From NCBI GenBank assembly GCA_903772945.1, contig CAICTM010001268.1:1-32627 (forward strand): DNA of 32,627 nucleotides, written 5' to 3'. This stretch comes from Seminavis robusta (taxonomy: Eukaryota > Bacillariophyta > Bacillariophyceae > Naviculales > Naviculaceae). The translations under genes were made by a program, and so were the position numbers. Positions 9,609 through 17,772 of the stretch are shown here, one piece after another (position 1 is the first letter of the stretch; every line of letters begins with the position of its first letter). Below the pieces are notes generated by a model. That model was not told the DNA's origin, ran no database searches, and saw nothing but the letters and a program-made list of their open reading frames with translations.

Positions 9609-9978
9609 AGCAGCTCAAGCCGGCTTTGTGCCGATCTGGGCCAGCCCGTCCACAAAGAGCCAGAAAATTGGTAAGCCTCGCTTGTATGATACTGTACTCC
9701 TCTAAAGCCAGATCTTGCGCTCATAAGTGACTATTTCGTCAGTGTCTGCATGCGTGATTTGACTGTATTAAATAGACAAGCCTACAGCATCTCCTGGCGG
9801 AGATGCCTCTAAGTCTAAATCATGCGCTCCTAAGTCGAAATCCTGCGGTCTTAAGGTAGGATTCTGCGCCAGTAAACCCCCGTTTTCAAAATAGTGGTTG
9901 TCAGGCGTTGCAATCTGGGACCACAAAGTCCAGAACAGCGACGATCGAGATTCGATTCAGCAGCTCAAGCCGGCTTTG
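9609..9978. repeat. 20-bp direct repeat pair, 350 bp apart
   Basis: AGCAGCTCAAGCCGGCTTTG is identical at 9609-9628 and 9959-9978. The second copy ends 57 bp before the ATG of the fusion gene. The core AAGCCGGCTT is itself palindromic. Confidence 0.9.
9808..9870. repeat. Three 21-bp-period imperfect repeats
   Basis: Units begin at 9808, 9829 and 9850 and share the frame (T/C)TAAG-T--AAATC-TGCG. A fourth, isolated unit lies at 9701-9720 (TCTAAAGCCAGATCTTGCGC). Confidence 0.7.
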
Positions 9979-10035
9979 CATGAAAAAGCTTCTCACTGCG
10001 ATGACAACCCTCGCGACAATTAATTATTGAGCCAA

Positions 10036-12174
10036 ATGACGACGATGGCCGACAACAATCATACTAAGGCTTCCTCGTCCGATCCTCCTCCTTCATCATC
10101 ATCATCATCCGACCATGATGATGAACCCTCCTTGCTTCGCTGTTGGGTTCCTCTTACGACTCGACTGTTGTCGGGTCCCACGGCGGATTCGTCCAGTTGG
10201 TATGTGATGGATCATGTCATGCCATTGCCGCAATTTGTAGAATCCTTGCGACGCGAATTACTGGAGGGAAATCTTCTCCAGGAAATGACGGCGGCTGTCA
10301 CACACGGAGAACGACAAACGTTGGACGTCATGTCCTTGGTGATGCCACAACAACAATCCAATACTGATCTCATCATGCCTACGATGGTCCGAGGAGACAA
10401 GAGTACATTTGTCCGTCGTGCCATTCGACAGCAACCGAATTTTGCCACGGAATTTCCACATCTCCACAGTCTCATTCACTCTTTTGAAACCACGGCACGT
10501 CACTATTTGAGTGATTGTATGGAGTTGGATGGGAACCTGACGTCCGTTCAAATTGCCGAATTTCCAGGCGATCGAGTCAGTGGTTATCCACTGCATTGCG
10601 ATCGCCGTGCCAATCAGTGTCGTCAGGAAGATACAACTACAACAACATCTACTAGCGAACGACTCTTGACCGGTGTCTATTACTTGACGCCCGAAGATTG
10701 GGATGTGAAACACGATGGAGGATGTTTGCGACTCTTTTTGGATGCTGGCGACACTGGCAGTTTTGTGGATGTGTGTCCCTATTCCAATCGCATGATTTGC
10801 TTTCGAGCCGATGGCGTGGAACATGAAGTCAGACCCAGTCTACGGCGTCCACGATTGGCACTCACCATTTGGTTGTATGGAACAATCAAAATAATCAAAC
10901 AGCAACAGCAGCAGCAGCAACAAAAGAAGATGATGATCCCGTTGGAGAATGATGGGAAAGCCAGCAATGGGGAGACAAACGGAAAGAGTCACAGCAACCA
11001 ACAACCATCCGCTGTGGGCCCACCACCTCTTGTTTTGTCAGACACAACCCACAATTTACATTCTTCTAAAACAATCTTTGTGTCCATTGCCGCCTATCGC
11101 GACTCGGAAACGGGTCCTACCATTCGACATTTGAAAGCCACGGCCACGCATCCTCAACGGGTCTTTGTCGGGTTGGTTCTACAAGTGGACACGCAACAAG
11201 ACCAATCCATTCTCAATGATCTCAACAGCATGAAGAAGGACGACGATTGGTATTCATCACATGTCCGGTGTCTCCAACTCGAAGCACGAGATGCCACCGG
11301 ACCGTGCTATGCCAGAGCACTGGCGCAATCCTTGTGGCGGGGAGAAGACTATGTCCTCCAGATTGATTCGCACATGCGCTTTCGCAAACATTGGGATTCC
11401 TATCTGATTCAGGAATTGGAGCAACTCATTCATCAAGACGAAAATAACGACAAGGTCCTCTTGACCGCCTATCCCGTAGGATATCACTTGCCCCATCAAA
11501 TTCCCAACGAGACACGGGGGACCGTCTTGGTACCGTGGAAATTTGACGACCAGGGTCTGTTGCGACAACGCGGGCGTCTCTTTACATTGGCAGAAGTAAC
11601 AAAACCCATTCGCTGTCGCCTCTATGCGGCGGGCTTTAATTTTGGACGATCCAGCGTGATTCAGGATTGCCCGTACGATCCACAGTTGCATCATTTGTTT
11701 TTTGGAGAAGAACTCAGCATGGCCGTGCGCCTCTATACGCATGGATATGATTTGTATGCACCTGTCCAAAGTGTGTGTTACCACTTGTGGAGTAGGGCAC
11801 ATCGGCCTACTGCTACAACGCAACGGACCACAACACCGTGGCAGCAAAAACGCAAGCAAGCATCACTGCAAGCGGTGCGGCAGCAATTGACGGATACAAC
11901 ATCATTGGACAGTCGCTACTTGGGATTGGGATCAGTGCGGACGGCGCAACAGTTCGCCACGGAATTGGGAGTCGACTTTGACGAGTGCAAAATTGTCGAC
12001 CAGAATGCTCCGGGGTTCTTGCCAGAGGTGAAGTTCGTTGCAGACGATTCGACAGTTGTTTCGCCCGAGAGTTTTTTGCAGGGCAAGATTCTTCAAGGTT
12101 TGGACTCGAAAAGCAAAACACTGATTGCTTCCTTTTTGCAAGGAATGTCGCCACGAGGAACGCACGAGCAATAG
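10036..12174 (+). CDS. Bifunctional prolyl-4-hydroxylase-like 2OG dioxygenase / GT60 GlcNAc-transferase fusion
   Basis: One uninterrupted exon, 712 residues from the ATG at 10036 (an upstream TTG in frame was not used). Residues 1-35 are a Ser/Asp-rich tail without a signal or membrane segment, so the protein is probably cytosolic or nuclear. Residues about 55-285 match a P4H-type 2-oxoglutarate/Fe(II) dioxygenase: HCD (His187, Asp189), distal His263 in GVEHEV, then an Arg-rich RRPRLALTIW for 2OG binding. A Gln-rich linker follows (about 288-298). Residues about 345-610 match the GlcNAc-transferase family of Dictyostelium Gnt1 (GT60): TIFVSIAAYRD, ATGPCYARA, the metal/sugar site IDSHMRF (Asp444-His446), LYAAGFNFG and FFGEELSMAVRLYTHGYDLY. 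In Dictyostelium and Toxoplasma, separate PhyA and Gnt1 enzymes hydroxylate a Skp1 proline and then cap it with GlcNAc, in response to oxygen. That this protein does both steps on Skp1 is inference. Confidence 0.88.
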   Translation: MTTMADNNHTKASSSDPPPSSSSSSDHDDEPSLLRCWVPLTTRLLSGPTADSSSWYVMDHVMPLPQFVESLRRELLEGNLLQEMTAAVTHGERQTLDVMSLVMPQQQSNTDLIMPTMVRGDKSTFVRRAIRQQPNFATEFPHLHSLIHSFETTARHYLSDCMELDGNLTSVQIAEFPGDRVSGYPLHCDRRANQCRQEDTTTTTSTSERLLTGVYYLTPEDWDVKHDGGCLRLFLDAGDTGSFVDVCPYSNRMICFRADGVEHEVRPSLRRPRLALTIWLYGTIKIIKQQQQQQQQKKMMIPLENDGKASNGETNGKSHSNQQPSAVGPPPLVLSDTTHNLHSSKTIFVSIAAYRDSETGPTIRHLKATATHPQRVFVGLVLQVDTQQDQSILNDLNSMKKDDDWYSSHVRCLQLEARDATGPCYARALAQSLWRGEDYVLQIDSHMRFRKHWDSYLIQELEQLIHQDENNDKVLLTAYPVGYHLPHQIPNETRGTVLVPWKFDDQGLLRQRGRLFTLAEVTKPIRCRLYAAGFNFGRSSVIQDCPYDPQLHHLFFGEELSMAVRLYTHGYDLYAPVQSVCYHLWSRAHRPTATTQRTTTPWQQKRKQASLQAVRQQLTDTTSLDSRYLGLGSVRTAQQFATELGVDFDECKIVDQNAPGFLPEVKFVADDSTVVSPESFLQGKILQGLDSKSKTLIASFLQGMSPRGTHEQ

Positions 12175-12575
12175 GGGAATGCCATGAGGGGGGCTTAAAT
12201 AGAGAGCTAGCTTCAATAAGGAATCCTAGTACAGGAGTACCATGGTATCAACGTATTAGCTGGCAAGCCAACAACAAGCCACCCTGAGCCGCCTCCTTCT
12301 CTCCTCCTGCAAGGATGGGTTCCTGCTGGCTTGTTGTGGCGTCTGCCACCGGAGCCAGCAGCGACAAATCGACCTGAAAAGATGTATCTGTTCATTTGTT
12401 TCGTTCTTTGCTTGTGCCGTCCTTCTGTGGCCGTGATTCCTCTTTGTGAGTCCGAACACGAGGGGGGGCACCAACAGCTATGAAGGAGACAAAGTGGGGA
12501 AAGACACGGACCCCACACGCTACAACACTCACGCTGGGCAACCAATGTATTTCTACGTAGCATTTGTGTATCTGT
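12175..12575. other. Intergenic, convergent 3' ends
   Basis: Lies between the fusion gene (+) and the unknown gene (-). It contains a 9-bp inverted repeat, CAACAAGCC (12272-12280) and GGCTTGTTG (12328-12336), which could fold in either transcript. Nothing else recognised. Confidence 0.5.
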
Positions 12576-14967
12576 TTAGGATTTGATTTCGTGGTCAAGC
12601 GATAAGAGATCCTCGACATCTGTGCCCTCCGTTTCATCGTCGGAATCCAGACGGAATTGTGGATCCACAAAAAGGGATTGTCGGCGTCGCGGATGCAAAG
12701 AGCACGAGGATTTGCCAGCGTACGTCTTATCCAGCCAACAGCCCATGCGCCCGAGGCTCTTTAAGCGAATCTGGAACGAGCTCAGCCTGCTGCTCGTTCG
12801 CTGCAAACGACACCAAATCAGAAGGGAAGCTGTAAGCGAACGACAAATGGCAAACGAAGGGGTAACATTTATAAGGCGGTCCATGCATACCTTTGGAGGG
12901 GCACGGGCTGTCTCGTCGACATCGTTCTTTGACGTCTTCATGTCTTGTCTTTGCCAAAAGATGCGATCATCACCAAACTCCACCAGTCGTTCTGGAATCT
13001 TGATTTCCGTGCTGTCACAGTGATGAATACATTGTTTGGTGAGCTTCTTCTGATACCCACTCTCGGCCTCGGAAACAAACGGTGTCTTTGCTGCTTCATG
13101 TTGTGCACTCCCCGAACAAGAGTCGTTGCGGAGATGGCACACGCTTCCCACGATGGGATCTGAACCGGACACGGACGATATCAGGGCCTCTGCATCTTTC
13201 TCCGTTAGATCGTCATCACTAGGGTTCTCTGCCGTTGCAAGCGCGAGTTGCTCGAAAGGACTAGCCTTGTACGCGATGCTCTCGCTCGCTTCGGTGGCAT
13301 CGGCATCCATGTAGGCTTGAAGCCCATTCCCGTCGTTGGAAGCAAGCGAATGAGGCGAGGCTACCGGTACATCATGGGCTGTGCACAATACCGGTACGGT
13401 GCAGGCAGGGCTGAGACAACAGGATGGCACACGATACACGGGAAACCACGGGATACCACATACCTGACGAGTCCAGACTAGCATCGGACGATTCGATAGA
13501 AATGACGCCACTGAACAAATCGTAGTATGCGTAGGGGTGATCGTCGTACACATGAGGACCAAGCTCCACCACATGCTGCGCAATCGGCACGTTGAAGTCG
13601 TCCAACTGCAAGAGTTGCAAATCCTTCGCATCCACCGTACATTCAATTTGTAGTGCTTGTTCTGCGTCATTCTCTGGCCGGACCAAAATCTCCAGCCCAG
13701 AAACCGCTAGCTCCAGAGAACCATCACAAGTCAAGGACGTGACACTGGTGAGGTCTTCCTCCTCTTCGTCGTCATCCCAGTCTGTGAAATTGGAACTCGA
13801 ATCCCAATCACTATCGGAATCCTCGTAGCTGTCATCCATGTGGGAGTTCTCATCTCCCGGCCCACCAGAGCAGCCACGACAAGCAAAATCGCTTCTGAAG
13901 GGAGGGAAATCGGCCCCGCCTCCACCACCGCCAGCACTTCCGTTTGGTCCTCCTCCGAGATGAGGCTTGCGGTCATGGCCATCTCCATTCGGGCCTTGGT
14001 TGGTGCTCCTCTGCGACGCAGAAGCTCGAGATGTCCTAGCACGGTAGTTCTCGTCGTACCATTCCACCATTCGGTTTCCCAAACGGTTCAAGATATCAAC
14101 GAGAAGGCTGTTGTGAGTCTCCTGGCGATGCCTGTTATAGTCTTCATCCATTTGGTTTGTCATTGGGACTGGGTTTTGCTTGAGAAAGGTGTCATACTCC
14201 TTCACATCTTCTTCAAACTTATCCACAAGACACCGCTTGACCACTCGCTCTGCCCAATCCTTGCTCTCGTTGATCCACGCCTCACACACATTCATGGCGT
14301 GTCCCTGCAGCCCCTCCAGTCCTTGGAGAGCAAATTTGGGTTGCACCGCCACGGAAAGAGACGGAACTGGCATTGGAGGTGCGGATCTTTCTGGCTCCTC
14401 CTCCAATACAACCACCTGATCAGGCTTGGCTCGCTTCCTCCTGGATTCTGTGGATCTGCCACCGTTGTTCTTGATTTCATCGCGCAAACAATTGTTGTTC
14501 GCCTGAACAACGGCTACCTCCTTGCCTTTCTTGCCTTGTGGAGCTTTGATGTACCTGATATCTTCTCGCGCGTTTGCGATTGTCCATTCCTCGAACTTGC
14601 CTTCGTGTTGGGCCTTGTCCACACTCACCCAAAAGCTGGTTTTCTTGACCGCGCCGCTGTTTCGACAGGCATAATAGGCATCTTGGAGGGCTTTGATAGA
14701 CTCAATCACATCGTCCTTCAGCTCGTTCCTGCCGCAGACAAACCTAACCTTTTCTTTAAATATCTTTGTGGCTTCGGTGGGTTTGGAATGCGCTTTGAGG
14801 ACGACATGGTGATCTTCCAAGTAGACTTTGGGTTCGCCACTGGATGCCATGGATGCATCGCTGTTATCCCCAAGGATCAACCCCAACCCGAAGAGGTCAT
14901 CGGTATCCATGCCAAGCGGATCAACCGTGGTTTCTTGCTGGGGTTGTTGCTCAATCAAGTCCGTCAT
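12576..14967 (-). CDS. Unknown acidic, probably nuclear protein
   Basis: I do not recognise a family. Starts at the ATG 14967. Exon 1 (14967-13464) and exon 2 (from 13378) are joined by a GT-AG intron 13463-13379 in phase. A second possible intron, 12890-12801, is exactly 90 nt, has no in-frame stop and may or may not be removed (about 738 or 768 residues). The N-terminal third looks folded, with a conserved-looking block about 46-140 (KVYLEDHHVV, FWVSVDKAQHEGKFEEW). A basic stretch ESRRKRAKP (174-182) could be a nuclear localisation signal. A Gly-rich segment is followed by a strongly acidic run (DSDSDW...DDDEEEE), then a charged C-terminus ending in DDETEGTDVEDLLSLDHE. The layout suggests a DNA- or chromatin-associated regulator, but no function is claimed. 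Confidence 0.75.
12801..12890 (-). other. Possible 90-nt stop-free intron (exitron-like)
   Basis: On the minus strand the donor GTATGC begins at 12890 and TTTGCAG ends at 12801. Length is 3n with no stop codon. The coded residues (VCMDRLINV...) are unlike the charged flanks, which favours an intron. An alternative acceptor at CGCTTACAG would shift into an early stop. Confidence 0.5.
13379..13463 (-). other. Intron 1 of the unknown acidic protein gene
   Basis: The minus-strand donor GTATGT begins at 13463 and the acceptor GTGCACAG ends at 13379. Removing it joins SLDSS to AHDVPV in the frame of the downstream exon (G|CC gives Ala). 85 nt. Confidence 0.78.
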
Positions 14968-15088
14968 GGTGGCTTTTGGGAGAAGATGGTGGCAAAGTAG
15001 CCAAACGTTGCCTTGTCACCCGTAGCCACAAACCATCGTTGCCCCGTGTCGTGAATCCAAACCAACCAACCAGGCCAAGATGTGTCGT

Positions 15089-15193
15089 GAATTTGCCGAA
15101 GGGCAAACGGTTCGGACAAGCATCAGCTGAAAAGGCGCAGTCACGGATTCTTTGGGCATGAATTTGCCCAACGGGCAAACGGTTCGGACAAGC
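15089..15193. repeat. Pair of 33/34-bp direct repeats, each with an internal hairpin
   Basis: 15089-15121 and 15160-15193 differ only by one substitution and one inserted base. Copy 2 contains TTTGCCC-AAC-GGGCAAA, a perfect 7-bp stem; copy 1 keeps a 6-bp version. Both end in ACGGTTCGGACAAGC. They lie 122 to 226 bp upstream of the ATG of the minus gene at 14967. Confidence 0.88.
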
Positions 15194-15496
15194 TTGAAGT
15201 ACGTACTTCGTACGAAATGTGGGTGCAGGAAAGAACAAGAGGAAGTGTGTCCGAGTGCGAATTCTTCAGACTTGCCATCAATCTTTTGTAAAGATTTTGG
15301 ACTTCTTGATTTTTCAGCCGTGGATATTTCTTTTTGCTTTTGGTACCACTTCAGAACTTGTACCAAAAGGGTTTAAAGCTGCCAAATGAATACCGGTGAA
15401 AATTGGCTCCTTCTATCACCTCGGTCCACCTTTCGATGAAGCGATTGTGCACTGAAATCGAGAGGGCAAGTGTCCAGTTGCTCTCTGTACAGCTAC

Positions 15497-15534
15497 AAGC
15501 AGAGTGCACAACGCCGAGAAGCAGAGTGCACAAC
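15497..15534. repeat. 16-bp direct repeat, 22-bp period
   Basis: AAGCAGAGTGCACAAC occurs at 15497-15512 and again at 15519-15534. Confidence 0.85.
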
Positions 15535-15687
15535 ATGTCATTCGCATGGTTGAAGGTTGACGCTTTCACAACTTACGAAGCCGTTGTGGCCATCGAGTGG
15601 TACTAGTACACAGTTCTAGTTCTGGCTCTAGCATACTGTACCGTGTGGGGTGAGTAAAATCTTCAGTTTAGTGCACAATACACGCAT

Positions 15688-15909
15688 ATGGCCGGCAGTT
15701 TGCTGCATCAAAAGTTTTCCCACTGGTATAAGCCAATGCTCTGTGCTGTCTTCTGTCTTCTCCTCCTTACAGCCGCATTGCATATCAAAGAAACAGCCAC
15801 CCAGGCCCGCGAACTGGGGAACACGACGATGCGCAATAGTAACAGCTCCAAGCAGACCTGGATGAGTGCAGGCAAAGGAACGTTAATGTCCAACGACTCC
15901 AGACTCTAG
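15688..15909 (+). CDS. Possible small type II membrane protein
   Basis: A 73-residue ATG-initiated frame of unknown family. It has a short basic N-terminus, one hydrophobic segment (about 17-32, MLCAVFCLLLLTAAL) and a polar tail with two N-glycosylation-type sites (NTT, NSS). This is the layout of a Golgi/ER type II anchor. It could be a real small gene, the remnant N-terminus of a lost glycosyl- or sulfotransferase, or chance. Confidence 0.3.
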   Translation: MAGSLLHQKFSHWYKPMLCAVFCLLLLTAALHIKETATQARELGNTTMRNSNSSKQTWMSAGKGTLMSNDSRL

Positions 15910-16198
15910 TGTCCAGGGAGGTACCGCTTGTGTACCGAGGCATTGGCACCAGAACTCCAAGTGAGACCGTACCGATCTGCCAAACGTGGGCTCAGCGTCT
16001 CATTGCATCGGAGCAGGATTGGAGTACTCGAGGAAAAATTTGAGCTGGATCTTTATCATAGTGAAGCTGGCTTTGTTCGCCTTTCAATTTTTCAGCTTAT
16101 GGCGAAAGCTCACAATTTCATTCGCTTGGCTCCAGCCAACCGCAACCAAAGTCAACTGCAATCTTCTCTTTTCGATCACGTTCTTTGATCCACCCACC

Positions 16199-16876
16199 AT
16201 GCCATCCTCTTCTCGCAAGAACCTGGTGATCAAAAAGACCACCAAGAACAGGCAAATGATCAAGAAAGGCTTGGATCTCAGCCGCTGCATTGGTTTGAAG
16301 CCCGGCGATCTCGATTGCGTCTTGGGCCGTGGTGGAGAATCCAACCACCACGTGGGAACCAAGCACTTCCGAGCCTTGGTCGACTCCAGAAAGCAAGACT
16401 TTGCCAAGGCCATCACCAACCGGGAAAAGGCCGATGTTGTCTGGGGCTGCATTGCTTCGCACAAGGCGAATGGTGGAAGAATTGTGGGCAAATGGGAAGG
16501 TTCCTACTACGAGGCCACAGCTGACAAGCAGTACAACAAGGTCATTCAACGCCTGAGGGAGCGTAAAAAGCACCCCAACGCAATTACCAAGGAGCAGTGC
16601 CAACCACCACCAAGTACCATATGCGTTCCAGTGGTTGACATGAGTGCTATCCTCAGCAACGAGACACTCGCAGGATGGCTGGACTCTTTTGAAAAGCCGT
16701 TCTTCCCGGTTGTGGAGGACGAATTTAGCTTCCTGGACGGTCGCGAGGCGGTTGACACAGGGGGGAGTTCAGGGACTGACCTCGACCTTACCCTTGCTGA
16801 CCTTTCTCTTGCTGAGCCTGCAGCCCCTTCTGTTCTGGACGCTTTTCAGGCAGAGTTTGAGTACCCGATGGAGTAG
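16199..16876 (+). CDS. DUF6824-domain protein
   Basis: 225 residues from the ATG at 16199, which has a strong CCCACCATGCC context; the frame is open further upstream but without a better ATG. The domain (about 37-124) shows the diagnostic LGRGG...NHHVGTKHFR block (42-58), followed by KADVVWGCI and GGRIVGKWEGSYYEA. I know this domain mainly from diatom proteins, often with DNA-binding-like partners, and its biochemistry is not established. The N-terminus is Lys/Arg rich. The C-terminus (about 180-225) is acidic with repeated Asp-Leu pairs, resembling an activation segment. A nuclear regulatory role is plausible but inferred. Its 3' flank is partly duplicated 557 bp downstream. Confidence 0.8.
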   Translation: MPSSSRKNLVIKKTTKNRQMIKKGLDLSRCIGLKPGDLDCVLGRGGESNHHVGTKHFRALVDSRKQDFAKAITNREKADVVWGCIASHKANGGRIVGKWEGSYYEATADKQYNKVIQRLRERKKHPNAITKEQCQPPPSTICVPVVDMSAILSNETLAGWLDSFEKPFFPVVEDEFSFLDGREAVDTGGSSGTDLDLTLADLSLAEPAAPSVLDAFQAEFEYPME

Positions 16877-16883
16877 GTCGCTT

Positions 16884-17594
16884 CCTTTGCTTGGGGCCCG
16901 CCGCCCCGAGCTCTCGTCGCCACGGCAGGTGGCTCGTTGCGGTCTTGTTGGCTGGACCGTTTCTGTTTGTTTGGCTGTTCTAGTTGTATCTGCAAGAGAA
17001 GTAATTCATATTTAGACAATACATTTTGTATAGCACGAGAACAGGCGGCCCTGGGATAGCTAGCCTAGCAAGTGCCCTCAACTGGCTGGGTTAGTTCTGA
17101 TTGAATCATTCAGCTTAGGCAACCCGTCAACTAATAAACGTAGATGGAGAATCCACTTTGATTGAATCAAATCATTATTCGATTTGATTTTGCCTTTGAA
17201 CGCGTCGTTCATGCATGGTTTCTAAAGGCCAAGGTGGCAAGGGTTCAGATTTTAATAACCATTGAAATCGGAAGGGAAAACTGCAGCACGAAGGCCGCAA
17301 CGTACCGGTATGATGATCTTTTGTCACCTTAAAATAAAATCTTACTGGAGAAACAGACGCCCGCCACACACTGGCTAGTTCTCAAGCTGAATCATGAATG
17401 ACATGATCGTCATCAGTTCAATTGTTTCTGGAATACGGTACCTTTGCTTGCATTCCTAGCTTGTGGCCACTGCACGACAGATGGCTCGTTATGGTCCTGC
17501 TGGCTGGACTGCTTCTGTTTGGCTGTTCTAGCTAGCAGCTAGCTAGTAGTATCTACAAGGAAGTAATTCATATTTAAATACATTTTGTATAGCA
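16884..17594. repeat. Diverged direct duplication of a 3' flank (about 150 bp)
   Basis: 16884-17035 and 17441-17594 align along their length: CCTTTGCTTG, GTGGCTCGTT/ATGGCTCGTT, TGTTTGGCTGTTCTAG, AAGTAATTCATATTTA, ACATTTTGTATAGCA. The second copy carries an extra CTAGCTAG-rich insertion. Confidence 0.8.
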
Positions 17595-17646
17595 TATAAT
17601 CATGGAATGACATAATCGTCATCATTTTCGATTGTTTCCGTAACAC
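17391..17646. repeat. 208-bp-period repeat of a 46-bp segment
   Basis: ATCATGAATGACATGATCGTCATC...TTGTTTCTGGAATAC at 17391-17436 recurs, diverged, at 17599-17646. The second 3'-flank copy lies between them. Confidence 0.75.
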
Positions 17647-17772
17647 CTTTTGCATGCATGCATCCAAAGAGCGCAGCGTAGCTCCGAAGGGACTGACTCT
17701 TGACTGCGACGATATGGAACTGGCCACGACCAGAAAGACTACGATTGAGCAAACACGAAAGGATAGGCAGAC

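Larger units (their letters stand above)
9284..10035. other. Intergenic region with short direct repeats
   Basis: No gene seen. It holds an exact 20-bp direct repeat (9609-9628 and 9959-9978), a 21-bp-period degenerate array (9808-9870) and a diverged outlier of the same unit at 9701-9720. The 3' part is the probable promoter/5' UTR of the fusion gene at 10036. Confidence 0.6.
14968..16198. other. Long intergenic region with promoter-like repeats
   Basis: Holds two 33/34-bp direct repeats (15089-15121, 15160-15193), a palindrome AAGTACGTACTT near 15196-15207, a 16-bp repeat pair (15497-15512, 15519-15534) and a possible small gene (15688-15909). The rest shows nothing recognisable. Confidence 0.55.
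16877..17772. other. 3' flank with degenerate duplications
   Basis: No gene. It holds the 3' UTR of the DUF6824 gene and a second, diverged copy of it (see repeat entries). A 9-bp-stem hairpin, AATCAAATC (17165-17173) and GATTTGATT (17181-17189) with a 7-nt loop, lies between them. Confidence 0.6.

Noticed and set aside
13840..15000. 386-codon plus-strand frame
   Set aside because: Antisense to the unknown acidic protein. The minus frame has an ATG and a phase-consistent intron, with domain-like composition; the plus frame has none of these.
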